DNA of 64,000 bases from UKL13-2 sp044229235 (GCA_044229235.1 JBGATH010000006.1:85133-149132), one strand, 5' to 3'. Positions 26,165-35,439 are shown, numbered from the stretch's first letter. Numbers and translations are program-made. The notes: generated from the letters alone by a model not told the origin.

Positions 26165-27990
26165 AGCAGGATATGTCTACTAGAAATGGCGGGCCATCAG
26201 GTGATCAATTGAACAAGGACAACCTCGAATACATCAGCGTGGGGAACCGACAGTCATTCGCGGCCGGTGCCGGAGTCGAGCGGTTTCTGCTTGATGGCTG
26301 GTCTGGATCGGAATTGGCGCATCGATGGACCGATGGCGAATGCGCGCGCTTGAAGTTCCAAATCGAAGGATTGGACGGTCGGGATGTTCTGGTAAGGTTG
26401 AAGTGTAAGCCTCTGATTATTCCGTCAGTTTGCGAGAGTCAAAGAGTTGAAGTCCGTGTCAACTATTTGCGATTGCTGGAATGGGACGTTAAAGAGGCAG
26501 GCTGGTACGAAGCGATAGTGCCAAGGGGTAGGCTGCCGAATGGAAGACTCTTGCTCACGCTGAACATTTCAAATCCAATTTCGCCCGCCGAACATGGAAA
26601 GTCCTCGGACACTAGGAAGTTAGGATTGCTCGTAGAAGAAATCGCGATCGAACATAGCCACAAAGAGTCGGTGGTGGATTGGCTTGGCACCGGCATGGAT
26701 CCGGTTGGGGATGTGCTGCGGCGTGGACCTGATTATTTTCGCGCAATTCGGCACGATGCCGCCAAACACGTAGAAGAGCTTAGGCGGCTTGATGTATTAA
26801 GCGATCTCGCAAATCGTGGACTAATACCCGCGCAAGACTTTACACCGATTCGCCATCAATCCTACTCTGAGCTTGCCAGAGCGGGGGGTGCGCGATGGGA
26901 CGTGTCGCCCGCAAACTATGTTCTCTTGACTCTTCGCGATGCTGCGATGGTGTGGATCAATATTAGCCAACGCCTGTTGGAGATAGCGCCCGAGCGAGAT
27001 TTCGGGCTTATCGACGGTCACTATGGGAATTTTGCACTGTTCAACAATTCGCGGCCGAAATGGGTGGACATAGGATCAATCATGGAGGGGGCAAGTTCTC
27101 GCACCAAGAAAAATAGCGGTTGGTTTGGTCTTGAGCAGTTCATGCGCTGTTTTGTGTACCCGTTGCAAATGCACTTTCACAAGCCGCATTTGCGCGACGA
27201 AATTCGCGAGTTGATGCACCTGCACTACGAGGGTATGCCGCACGCCCTAATCGCCGAATACTTGGGGCCGGAATTTGTACTGGACTACTTGTGCGACCCG
27301 AAAACCGGCATGGCACGAGGTCGTGCAATTGACATTCTCGCCGGAATTGTGATGTCGGTTGAATACAGGTGCGCTGAAACGCGCTGGTCTAACTATCGCA
27401 ATTCAACAGCACTCAAGTGGGCGCTTGAAGGCAAGTATTTGCGAACCGATGAGGATGCTAGATATAGGGTAATCATCGATCTGGTGAAGAGTTCCAAGGC
27501 AAAGACTTTCTTCGATGTAGGTTCAAATGACGGCCTATTCAGCATCATGTGTGCTCGTGAGGGACTTTCTGGGATTGCAACAGATGTTGACGACGCATCC
27601 TTGAACAAGTTGTATGGTTTTCTTGGTGAGCATCCGGGTTTGGAGATTACTGTGGCATTCTCGCCATTTGTCGAGATCGAGTATTCAGCGGAGCTTGTTC
27701 TGTCTTTAGCAATTACACACCACCTGTCACTCGGCCAAGGACTTTCGTTTTCACAGATCGCAGACAGATTAGCCAGAGTAACGGAGAAGGTGTTGATTAC
27801 AGAGTTCATGCCGGATGGGCTTGGAGGTGTGCCAGGGCATCGAGAACCTAGCCCTAACCCGCTTCCCGTCGGGTATTCACTTGACTCATACCTTACTGCG
27901 CTATCGGTCTTTTTTCGTCAGGTGAGGGTGATTGAGTACCTGCGGGAGAGTCCGATCTCTCGTCGAACCTTGATTTATTGCGAAAAGTAG
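26161..27990 (+). CDS. Multidomain glycan methyltransferase with N-terminal beta module
   Basis: About 609 aa in three parts. Residues about 30-165 form a beta-rich module (FLLDGWSGSELAHRWTDGE to NPISPAEHGKSSDTRKLG). It matches the C-terminal module of the protein at 17622-19199 and may bind carbohydrate. A middle region (about 200-420) resembles NoeA-type nodulation or kinase-like proteins (LIDGHYGNFALFNNSRPKWVDIGS). The C-terminus is a class I methyltransferase (TFFDVGSNDGLFSI as the SAM loop, ATDVDD, LSLAITHHLSL). I chose ATG 26161, which forms an ATGA overlap with the upstream stop, over GTG 26143. The likely role is methylation of the growing polysaccharide or its end; the substrate is unknown. 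Composition is AT-rich. Confidence 0.8.
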   Translation: MKQDMSTRNGGPSGDQLNKDNLEYISVGNRQSFAAGAGVERFLLDGWSGSELAHRWTDGECARLKFQIEGLDGRDVLVRLKCKPLIIPSVCESQRVEVRVNYLRLLEWDVKEAGWYEAIVPRGRLPNGRLLLTLNISNPISPAEHGKSSDTRKLGLLVEEIAIEHSHKESVVDWLGTGMDPVGDVLRRGPDYFRAIRHDAAKHVEELRRLDVLSDLANRGLIPAQDFTPIRHQSYSELARAGGARWDVSPANYVLLTLRDAAMVWINISQRLLEIAPERDFGLIDGHYGNFALFNNSRPKWVDIGSIMEGASSRTKKNSGWFGLEQFMRCFVYPLQMHFHKPHLRDEIRELMHLHYEGMPHALIAEYLGPEFVLDYLCDPKTGMARGRAIDILAGIVMSVEYRCAETRWSNYRNSTALKWALEGKYLRTDEDARYRVIIDLVKSSKAKTFFDVGSNDGLFSIMCAREGLSGIATDVDDASLNKLYGFLGEHPGLEITVAFSPFVEIEYSAELVLSLAITHHLSLGQGLSFSQIADRLARVTEKVLITEFMPDGLGGVPGHREPSPNPLPVGYSLDSYLTALSVFFRQVRVIEYLRESPISRRTLIYCEK

Positions 27991-28130
27991 TTGTCCGGAA
28001 CATGATGCCCGCCAGTACGGCTGCGTTACCCTTCGTGTGAAGTAGAGATTGGGGGCTACCTTTGCCGAAGCGAGATTGATTGGTGGCGAGTTCCGAGAGC
28101 GGTGCGTGTTCGCCGCCAGAAGCATATGAT

Positions 28131-28140
28131 AGGAGAGGAG
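28131..28140 (+). promoter_or_regulatory. Shine-Dalgarno that sets the TTG start of the GMD paralogue
   Basis: AGGAGAGGAG lies directly upstream of TTG 28143. The first AGGAG is 7 nt from the TTG, ideal spacing, and translation from there gives the family-typical M-K-A-L-I-C-G-V-N-G start. The upstream in-frame TTG at 28080 has no such signal. Confidence 0.75.
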
Positions 28141-28142
28141 CA

Positions 28143-29084
28143 TTGAAAGCATTGATATGCGGTGTAAATGGGCAGGATGGAGCCTATTTAGCTCGTTTCC
28201 TTCTCCACAAGGGTTACGATGTTTGGGGTACTTCTCGCGATGCACAAGCTTCAACTTTGAGTAATCTCTCGATGCTGGGCGTGGAGCGCAAAGTTACCGT
28301 ACTCTCGATGGCGCCGAACGACTTTCGAAGCGTTTTTTCCGCCGTTGATCGAAGCGATCCGGATGAGATCTACTATCTTGCGGGCCAAAGCTCTGTAGGT
28401 CTTTCCTTTGAGCAGCCAGCAGAGACGCTGGATAGCGTCGTAAACGGTGTCTTAAACATACTGGAAGTAATGCGGCTGCGAAAGAAGTCTGCCCGCCTCT
28501 ACAGTGCGGGTTCGAGTGAGTGTTTTGGTGATACAGGGAGGAGCGCCGCGAACGAAACTACTGCGTTCTATCCTCGCAGCCCGTACGCAGTTGCCAAGGC
28601 GTCCGCACATTGGCTAGTTACAAACTACCGCGAATCCTATGGCCTGTTTGCATGCACCGGCATCTTGTTCAATCACGAGTCGCCGCTTCGACCAAAGCGA
28701 TTCGTTACCCAAAAGATCGTTCAGGCGGCGAATCGGATCCACAAAGGAAGCGACGAACGACTCACGTTAGGGCGACTCGACATTTGCCGGGATTGGGGAT
28801 GGGCACCGGAATATGTTGATGCCATGTGGCGCATGCTTCAGCTACCTTCACCATCGGATTTCGTCATTGCAACGGGCCAGTCGAATACGCTCGCAGAATT
28901 TGTCGCTGCTGCTTTTGAGGAGCACGGATTAGATTGGAAGGTATACGTCGACAGTTCGGAGAATTTGTTTAGGCCGACAGATATTTCGCGTAGCCAAGGG
29001 GATCCTTCACGTGCAGCACGCGAACTAGGATGGTCAGCTAGATTTCACATGAAGGATGTTGTAAGGGCCATGCTTGCCGGTTAG
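28143..29084 (+). CDS. Short GDP-mannose 4,6-dehydratase-like NDP-sugar dehydratase/epimerase
   Basis: About 313 aa from a TTG start backed by a strong ribosome site. It is an extended short-chain dehydrogenase: the NAD(P) loop is GVNGQDGAYLA, the active-site triad region is SAGSSECFG with YPRSPYAVAK (Y-x3-K), and FNHESPLRPKRFVTQKI is the substrate region typical of GMD. It is about 60 residues shorter than the full GMD encoded at 31914. It lacks the long segment around the cofactor 2'-phosphate loop seen there (RRASLFNTQRVD). It may be a second dehydratase on another NDP-hexose, or a 4-reductase of the RMD type giving GDP-D-rhamnose. The sequence alone does not decide. It closes the AT-rich glycan cassette. 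Confidence 0.82.
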   Translation: MKALICGVNGQDGAYLARFLLHKGYDVWGTSRDAQASTLSNLSMLGVERKVTVLSMAPNDFRSVFSAVDRSDPDEIYYLAGQSSVGLSFEQPAETLDSVVNGVLNILEVMRLRKKSARLYSAGSSECFGDTGRSAANETTAFYPRSPYAVAKASAHWLVTNYRESYGLFACTGILFNHESPLRPKRFVTQKIVQAANRIHKGSDERLTLGRLDICRDWGWAPEYVDAMWRMLQLPSPSDFVIATGQSNTLAEFVAAAFEEHGLDWKVYVDSSENLFRPTDISRSQGDPSRAARELGWSARFHMKDVVRAMLAG

Positions 29085-29132
29085 GGCGAGCGCCCCTGAT
29101 GAGACACCCATCGCCAGCGCTACCCTGCCCTA

Positions 29133-31802
29133 ATGTCTAGCAAAGCGCATGTTTGGGTTTGCAACCTCATTTGGCATTCTGTCCTCGCACGCAACTGGGG
29201 CAAGGATTCAATTTGTTTGGTGCTATTTGGTCTGGTATGTATGTCTTCAACTGCAAGCCACTGCAGAACGGTATGGGTGGCGCAGGACGGCAATGACTCA
29301 AACGACGGAAGTCAAACGACTCCTTTCGCGTCGCTTGAAGGCGCATTGTCAGCCGGTTCAGGAAACTCAATTCGGATCAAGGCTGGTGTGTACAGACTGA
29401 CTCGCCCCGTGTTCATTTCGGCTGGTCAGAATGATTCAGCTATCGAGGCGGCTGATCCCAAGTCCCCCCCCACGCTAACAGGGGCACAGCGTGTCACAGG
29501 ATTTGAACCATTTGAGCGTGGAATCTGGCGGGCGAAGGTCGATTTCCGGTTCGAGCAGCTTTGGGTTGACGGCAAGCGCGCGCAGCGCGCGCGAACGCCG
29601 AATGCGGGATGGCTCTACATGGCTGGTCCGGTAGGCTATGTCAAGGATCCCCAGTCGGCAATGGCGCGCAATTTCTCCCGACAGGCGTTTCGCATGGCGG
29701 TTGCGGACACCGGGCAAATCAATCGCATGACGGCCGCGGAACTTGAGGACGTCGAAGTTACCGCCTGGCACTCCTGGTCCATATCCCGCCATCGAGTGTC
29801 CACGTTTGACCGGGCATCGGGAACCGCCTTCCTGCGCACTGAGTCTCAATGGCCGTTCTTTCACTTCGGCCCGAACCAGCGCTACCAGCTCGGGAATTAC
29901 CTTGCGGCGGTCGATGAGCCGGGCGAGTGGTTTCTGGCGCGCGATGGCTGGCTGTACTATTTGCCGCGTGCCGGGGAGGACATGCGGCGTGCGACGGTAT
30001 TGGCACCGGTCATCGACAAATGGCTGGTGATCCAGGACGCGAAAAATGTGACGCTGCGCAACCTGCGATTCGAATATGCCGGGGAGGCTCTCGGGGCGGC
30101 GGGTGTGACGGGCCAGCAGGCTGCCGCTGAATCGTCGGCGGCCATCATCGTTCAGGACTCGTCAAGGATCGCCCTAGAAGGGCTCCGCATCAGCAAGACC
30201 GGCGCCTACGGTGTCTGGTTCAGGCAGGGCGCGCATGAGTCCCGCATCACCGGATCTGTTCTGGAAGATCTAGGTGGGGGTGGCGTGCGCATCGGCGAGA
30301 CGGCCAATGTGCCGGGGGTCGTGCATGCGACGGATGGAATTTCGGTGGAGCGTAACCTGATTCAATCCGGTGGGCGCGAGAATCCGGGCGCGGTCGGAAT
30401 CCTGGTCGGGCACGCCGGCAACAATCGCCTTGCGGACAACGAAGTCACCGACTTCCATTACACCGGCATCAGTGTTGGCTGGATCTGGGGGTATGGCAAA
30501 AGCGTTGCGACCGGCAACGTGGTTCAGGGCAACCATGTTCACCACATCGGGCAGGGCGGACTCAGCGATATGGGGGGTATCTATTTGCTTGGCGTATCAC
30601 CGGGAACCGTGGTCCGCGGCAATGTGATCCATGATGTCATGTCCTACGACCAGTACGGTCGCGGCGGCTGGGGCCTGTACGCGGATGAGGGAACGTCGAA
30701 CGTGCTGTTTGAAGACAATCTCGTTTACCGCACCAGTTCCGGCGCTTTTCACCAACACTACGGCCGGGACAATCTCGTTCGCCACAACGTGTTTGCGCTG
30801 GGCCGGGACGCGCAACTGGAGCGTACTCGGGCCGAGGATCATGTTTCGTTTGTGTTCCAGGACAACATTGTCGTGACCGACGGCGCGCCCATGCTGCGCG
30901 GAACCTGGTCGGACAACAATGTGGTGATGGATCGCAACATCTACTTCGACATGCGCGGACACGCCGTCGACTTGGCGGGCCAGTCGTTCCCCGTTTGGCA
31001 GGAAACGGGCAAAGATCGGCATTCAGTCGTGGCTGACCCCGGTTTTCGTGATCCGTCCAACGGCGACTTCCGCGTGTTGCCCGCTTCGCTGGCGAAAGTC
31101 AGGGGATTTGCTGGGATCGCCAATGTGAACACCGCTGCGCGCAACGCCGGCCTTCCAGGCGCTCCAAGGAGTCGCGCCGAAAGTCGGGCACCGTTGCCGG
31201 AACCGCCGCCACCGGCCATGGAATTGGTCGAGAGCTTCGAAATCCAGCGCGAGGGCACCAAGCCGGCTTTTGCGGTTGTCTCCGTTGAGGGGTGCGGGGA
31301 CGCAATCGCGGCCAGCCGTGAAAATGCCCATTCCGGTGCGCAAGCGCTCAAGATGACCGACACCGCCGGCCTGCAGCATGCACACGATCCCTTTTTCTAT
31401 TACCGGCCACATCACCGTAATGGCGTGACCAACGTGCGGTTTGCCGCCTCTTTCGATGTGCGCGGGAATTTTTACCATGAGTGGCGCGATGCCTCGACAC
31501 CCTACGCGGTTGGACCAACTTTCTCGGTACGGGCCGGAAAACTGCAAGCCGCGGGGCGCGATCTCGGGACGGTCCCGTCAGGAACGTGGATCGTGTTTGG
31601 CGTGACCGCGGCGCTGGGAGAGGCGCGTGACCGGGAGTGGACCTTGTCGGTGGAGGAGGATGGCAAGCCACCGCGCAGCTACACGCTGCCATTGCGCGAC
31701 AATCGGTGGCGCGCGCTCGAGTGGCTCGGTTTCGTTTCCAACGCCACGGGCGATGCCATTACCTGGCTGGACGATATTGAAGTGCACAACCGCGCTCAGT
31801 GA
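29133..31802 (+). CDS. Secreted right-handed beta-helix protein in the capsule locus
   Basis: An 889-aa protein. A long N-terminus ends in a hydrophobic stretch (about 28-45, ICLVLFGLVCMSSTASHC), so it is probably exported or membrane-anchored. Mature sequence starts TVWVAQDGNDSNDGSQTTPFASLEGAL, the typical opening of pectate-lyase-like parallel beta-helices. Residues about 300-620 carry helix rungs rich in N, V, I and G (for example IVQDSSRIALEGLRISKTGA). The last 190 residues form a beta-sandwich-like domain (SFEIQREG to ITWLDDIEVHN) resembling concanavalin/laminin-G folds. Such proteins in polysaccharide loci are lyases, hydrolases or C5-epimerases acting on the polymer. Which activity applies here is not evident, and no catalytic residues could be assigned. 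GC content is higher than in the preceding cassette. Confidence 0.8.
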   Translation: MSSKAHVWVCNLIWHSVLARNWGKDSICLVLFGLVCMSSTASHCRTVWVAQDGNDSNDGSQTTPFASLEGALSAGSGNSIRIKAGVYRLTRPVFISAGQNDSAIEAADPKSPPTLTGAQRVTGFEPFERGIWRAKVDFRFEQLWVDGKRAQRARTPNAGWLYMAGPVGYVKDPQSAMARNFSRQAFRMAVADTGQINRMTAAELEDVEVTAWHSWSISRHRVSTFDRASGTAFLRTESQWPFFHFGPNQRYQLGNYLAAVDEPGEWFLARDGWLYYLPRAGEDMRRATVLAPVIDKWLVIQDAKNVTLRNLRFEYAGEALGAAGVTGQQAAAESSAAIIVQDSSRIALEGLRISKTGAYGVWFRQGAHESRITGSVLEDLGGGGVRIGETANVPGVVHATDGISVERNLIQSGGRENPGAVGILVGHAGNNRLADNEVTDFHYTGISVGWIWGYGKSVATGNVVQGNHVHHIGQGGLSDMGGIYLLGVSPGTVVRGNVIHDVMSYDQYGRGGWGLYADEGTSNVLFEDNLVYRTSSGAFHQHYGRDNLVRHNVFALGRDAQLERTRAEDHVSFVFQDNIVVTDGAPMLRGTWSDNNVVMDRNIYFDMRGHAVDLAGQSFPVWQETGKDRHSVVADPGFRDPSNGDFRVLPASLAKVRGFAGIANVNTAARNAGLPGAPRSRAESRAPLPEPPPPAMELVESFEIQREGTKPAFAVVSVEGCGDAIAASRENAHSGAQALKMTDTAGLQHAHDPFFYYRPHHRNGVTNVRFAASFDVRGNFYHEWRDASTPYAVGPTFSVRAGKLQAAGRDLGTVPSGTWIVFGVTAALGEARDREWTLSVEEDGKPPRSYTLPLRDNRWRALEWLGFVSNATGDAITWLDDIEVHNRAQ

Positions 31803-31913
31803 ATGATCCCGGCGTCTGCAAGGAGCTGTTGTCGCCTAAAATGTCGTCATGTCGGCCGTTTGCGCGCCGCTCGGCGGCCGATGTTTACTTGAAGCTGATT
31901 TGATCGGATCGAA

Positions 31914-33032
31914 ATGAAAAAAGCACTCGTAACCGGCGTTACTGGGCAGGATGGGTCTTACCTGGTTGAATTGCTGCTGCAGAAGGGCTACGAGGTGCAT
32001 GGCATCAAGCGCCGCGCTTCACTTTTCAATACGCAACGGGTAGATCACATTTATGAAGACCCGCACGTCGACAACCAGCGCTTCATCCTCCATTACGGCG
32101 ATCTCACCGATACGTCCAACCTGACCCGGATCATGCAGGAAGTGCAGCCGGATGAGGTCTACAACCTGGGCGCGCAATCGCATGTGGCCGTCAGTTTCGA
32201 AATGCCCGAATACACCGCCGATGCCGACGCAGTCGGCACGCTGCGCCTGCTGGAGGCAATCCGTTTGCTGGGCCTGGAGAAGAAGACACGGTTTTACCAG
32301 GCATCGACCTCCGAATTGTTTGGGCTCGTGCAGGAGACCCCGCAGCGGGAGACAACGCCCTTTTACCCGCGCAGCCCCTACGGCGTGGCCAAGCTCTACG
32401 CGTTCTGGATCACGGTGAATTACCGCGAGTCGTATGGAATGTATGCCTGCAACGGCATCCTGTTCAACCACGAGTCTCCACGGCGCGGTGAGACCTTCGT
32501 CACGCGAAAAATCACGCGGGGTCTCGCCAATATTGCGCAAGGTCTGGACAAGTGCCTGTTCATGGGCAACATGGATTCGCTGCGTGACTGGGGGCATGCC
32601 AAGGACTATGTGCGCATGCAATGGATGATGCTGCAGCAGGAGCAGGCGGAAGATTTCGTCATTGCCACCGGGGTGCAGTACTCCGTGAGGAATTTTGTCT
32701 GCATGGCGGCGACCGAGCTGGGCCTGACGCTGCGCTTCGAGGGTAGCGGCGTGGACGAGAAAGGTATCGTGGAGTCGCTGACCGGTGACAAGGCGCCGGC
32801 ATTGAAGGTCGGCGATGTCGTCGTGGCGGTCGATCCGCGCTACTTCCGGCCGGCGGAGGTGGATACGCTGCTGGGAGATCCGAGCAAGGCCAAGGCCCGG
32901 TTGGGTTGGGTGCCCGAGATCACGGTTCAGGAAATGTGCGCGGAAATGGTTGCCGCCGACCTGCGTGAAGCGCAACGCCATGCGCTGCTGCGGACACACG
33001 GCCTGCAGTTGCCTGTGTCCCTGGAGAGCTAG
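31914..33032 (+). CDS. gmd: GDP-mannose 4,6-dehydratase
   Basis: A 372-aa enzyme that converts GDP-D-mannose to GDP-4-keto-6-deoxy-D-mannose using bound NADP. Motifs: NADP loop GVTGQDGSYL with the following HGIKRRAS that selects the 2'-phosphate, catalytic QASTSELFG (T-S-E) and YPRSPYGVAK (Y-x3-K), and RRGETFVTRKITR at the substrate and tetramer region. Length is typical. Fcl follows after 2 bp and ManC, which supplies GDP-mannose, is on the opposite strand of the same locus. The three give GDP-L-fucose. The ATG has only a weak ribosome site. A TAAAAT box at 31837-31842 could be a -10 element but lacks a good -35. Confidence 0.97.
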   Translation: MKKALVTGVTGQDGSYLVELLLQKGYEVHGIKRRASLFNTQRVDHIYEDPHVDNQRFILHYGDLTDTSNLTRIMQEVQPDEVYNLGAQSHVAVSFEMPEYTADADAVGTLRLLEAIRLLGLEKKTRFYQASTSELFGLVQETPQRETTPFYPRSPYGVAKLYAFWITVNYRESYGMYACNGILFNHESPRRGETFVTRKITRGLANIAQGLDKCLFMGNMDSLRDWGHAKDYVRMQWMMLQQEQAEDFVIATGVQYSVRNFVCMAATELGLTLRFEGSGVDEKGIVESLTGDKAPALKVGDVVVAVDPRYFRPAEVDTLLGDPSKAKARLGWVPEITVQEMCAEMVAADLREAQRHALLRTHGLQLPVSLES

Positions 33033-33034
33033 TC

Positions 33035-34003
33035 GTGCTGGCTGCCAGTCGCATTTACGTTGCCGGTCATCGCGGGATGGTTGGCTCGGCCATCGTTCGT
33101 CGCCTGCGGGCCTTGGGGAACGACAACATCGTGACGCGCAACCATGATGAACTTGACCTGTTGCGCCAGGCGGAGGTCGAAGCCTTCTTGCGGGATGAAC
33201 AGGTGGATGAGGTGTACCTCGCTGCGGCGCGCGTCGGCGGCATCCACGCGAACAACACCTATCCGGCCGACTTCATTTACGAGAACCTGATGATTCAGTG
33301 CAATCTCATCCATGGGGCGCACCGCGCCGGCGTGGAGCGGTTGCTGCTGCTCGGTTCCTCGTGCATCTATCCGCGGCTTTCGGCCCAGCCGATGCGGGAA
33401 GACGCTTTGCTGACCGGGCAGCTTGAGGCAACCAACGAGCCCTACGCGGTCGCGAAGATCGCCGGCATCAAGCTGTGCGAGAGCTACAACCGGCAGTTCG
33501 GCCGCGACTACCGGTCGGTCATGCCGACCAATCTCTATGGACCGCACGATAACTTCCATGCGGAAAACTCGCATGTCATCCCGGGCCTGATGCGACGCTT
33601 TCACGATGCGGTGAAGTCGGGCGCAGCGGAGGTGGTGATCTGGGGGAGCGGAACCCCGAAGCGCGAGTTCCTGCATGTCGATGACATGGCCGCGGCGAGC
33701 GTGCACGTCATGCAGCTTGATCCGGCAAGCTATCGCGCACATACCCAGCCGATGCTTTCACACATCAACGTGGGCACGGGAACGGATTGCACCATCCGCG
33801 AGCTGGCCGAGACGATCGCCCGTGTCACCGGGTTCGACGGAAGGCTGGTGTTTGACTCCAAGAAGCCCGACGGCACGCCGCGAAAACTGCTGGATGTGTC
33901 GAGGCTGGCCGGGTTGGGCTGGAAGGCGACAACCGGTCTCGAGCAGGGACTGCGGGAAACGTATGCGTGGTTCCTCGAGAATCAGACGCGGTTTCGCGGG
34001 TAG
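33035..34003 (+). CDS. fcl: GDP-L-fucose synthase
   Basis: A 322-aa bifunctional 3,5-epimerase/4-reductase that finishes GDP-L-fucose from the Gmd product with NADPH. Motifs: GHRGMVGSAIVRRL cofactor loop, LLLLGSSCIYPR with the catalytic Ser and Cys, EPYAVAKIAG (Y-x3-K), and MPTNLYGPHDNFH with the conserved His. The GTG start lies 2 bp after the gmd stop, with GGAGAG upstream, so gmd and fcl form one transcription unit. Fucose, or a derivative, is therefore a probable component of the capsule. Confidence 0.97.
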   Translation: MLAASRIYVAGHRGMVGSAIVRRLRALGNDNIVTRNHDELDLLRQAEVEAFLRDEQVDEVYLAAARVGGIHANNTYPADFIYENLMIQCNLIHGAHRAGVERLLLLGSSCIYPRLSAQPMREDALLTGQLEATNEPYAVAKIAGIKLCESYNRQFGRDYRSVMPTNLYGPHDNFHAENSHVIPGLMRRFHDAVKSGAAEVVIWGSGTPKREFLHVDDMAAASVHVMQLDPASYRAHTQPMLSHINVGTGTDCTIRELAETIARVTGFDGRLVFDSKKPDGTPRKLLDVSRLAGLGWKATTGLEQGLRETYAWFLENQTRFRG

Positions 34004-34031
34004 CCTTTCGGCACGCACCCGGCTGGTGACC

Positions 34032-34036
34032 GGAGG
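34032..34036 (+). promoter_or_regulatory. Shine-Dalgarno supporting a TTG start
   Basis: GGAGG sits 5 nt before TTG 34042, giving clear support for a TTG initiation codon in the double-methyltransferase gene 38 bp after fcl. Confidence 0.65.
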
Positions 34037-34041
34037 CAAGC

Positions 34042-35439
34042 TTGAATCCTGAACCAGCCGGATTGCCGTGCGCGGCTCATCCCGGATCGACCGCCGACCA
34101 TGGCAGCCGTGCCGCCCTGTTTCGGCAGCATCTGCAGGGTTGCCGTGGCGTGTTGCATCTGGGCGCCCATCTGGGTCAAGAGGCGGAACTTTACGACCGG
34201 GAGGGCAAGGCGGTCATATGGGTTGAGGCGCTTCCCCATATCCATGCCCGTTTGCAGCAGCGGCTGGCTGCGTTTCCGCGACAACGCGCCATTTGCGCGT
34301 TGCTGGGTGCGCGAGACGATGAGCCACGGACGTTTCACATTTCGAATAACGGCGAGGGTGTGTCGTCGTCGTTGTATCCGTTCGGCGAGTTCGGCAGTGG
34401 TGGGCAATCGTTATGGCCGGCATTGAATCTTGGCATGGTGGCGCAGATTACTCTGAAGTCGGTGACGGTCGATACGCTGCTGGAACAGCGCCACATTGAT
34501 TGTCAGGCGTATGACTTCTGGGTGGTCGATGTCCAGGGCGCAGAGCTTGAAGTGCTTGCCGGCGCATCACGATCACTCGCGCACTGTAATGCAATCTACA
34601 TCGAAGCAAGTACGGTGGAAGTCTATCGGGGAGGTGCGATTTGGCGGGAAGTCAGCCGGCATCTCGAGGGGGCCGGCTTCGTTGCGTTGTGGGCGCCGCA
34701 AGGTGGGCACGATGACGTGCTGCTTGTCAGGCAAAAAGCGCCAGAACCCCTGAAAGTTTTTCATGCGGAAAACTATCTAAGGCACAATCATCGGCGACTG
34801 GAACACCTCGCCACTCTTGAGTTGCCGCTGCATGGCAGATCGATCCTCGAGGTTGGCGCCGGCATCGGTGACCATACAAGTTTCTACCTCGATCGCGGCT
34901 GCGCTGTGTTAGTGACGGATGCCCGCGAGGAAAATATCGCGGTCATTCGCAGCCGCTACGCGCATGAGCCACGGGCCGCGGCGCAGGTTCTGGACCTTGA
35001 TGCCCCAGCGCTGCCGAATCGGCAGTTTGAGGTTATCCACTGCTACGGCCTTCTCTACCATCTTGCGAGGCCTGAACAGGCCATCGCATTCCTTGCCGCG
35101 CACTGCACGCATTTCATGGTACTTGAGACCTGCGTGACGCCAGACGCGGGAATGGCGCTGAACCCGGTTTCGGAGCCGGCAGCGGATCCCAGTCAGGCCG
35201 TCTCCGGCACTGGCTGCCGACCGACGCGAGCATGGGTTTGGGCGGAGCTGAAAAAAGTCTTCCCGTGGGTCTACGCGACCGCAACGCAGCCCAGCCATCC
35301 GGAGTTTCCGCTTGACTGGAATTCAGAGCTGGCGTCATTCGCGCCATTGACCCGCGCCGTATTTGTCGCCTCGAAAATGTCTTTGGATTCGAACCCCAAC
35401 CTGCTGGCAACGCTGCCCACCCGGCAGGAGGCCGTTTAG
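34042..35439 (+). CDS. Fusion of an FkbM methyltransferase and a second class I methyltransferase
   Basis: A 465-aa protein with two SAM-dependent methyltransferase domains. The first (about 25-230) is FkbM-like: GVLHLGAHLGQEAELY, VIWVEALP, VTVDTLLEQ, and DFWVVDVQGAELEVLAGA with the core acidic residue. The second (about 245-455) has the class I motif SILEVGAGIGDHTSFYLDRG, VLVTDAREENI, and FEVIHCYGLLYHL as motif II. Two methyltransferases in one chain could methylate two positions of one sugar or cap the chain end. The stop overlaps the stop of the convergent minus-strand methyltransferase by 4 bp, with no room for a terminator. TTG is the start, based on the ribosome site. Confidence 0.85.
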   Translation: MNPEPAGLPCAAHPGSTADHGSRAALFRQHLQGCRGVLHLGAHLGQEAELYDREGKAVIWVEALPHIHARLQQRLAAFPRQRAICALLGARDDEPRTFHISNNGEGVSSSLYPFGEFGSGGQSLWPALNLGMVAQITLKSVTVDTLLEQRHIDCQAYDFWVVDVQGAELEVLAGASRSLAHCNAIYIEASTVEVYRGGAIWREVSRHLEGAGFVALWAPQGGHDDVLLVRQKAPEPLKVFHAENYLRHNHRRLEHLATLELPLHGRSILEVGAGIGDHTSFYLDRGCAVLVTDAREENIAVIRSRYAHEPRAAAQVLDLDAPALPNRQFEVIHCYGLLYHLARPEQAIAFLAAHCTHFMVLETCVTPDAGMALNPVSEPAADPSQAVSGTGCRPTRAWVWAELKKVFPWVYATATQPSHPEFPLDWNSELASFAPLTRAVFVASKMSLDSNPNLLATLPTRQEAV

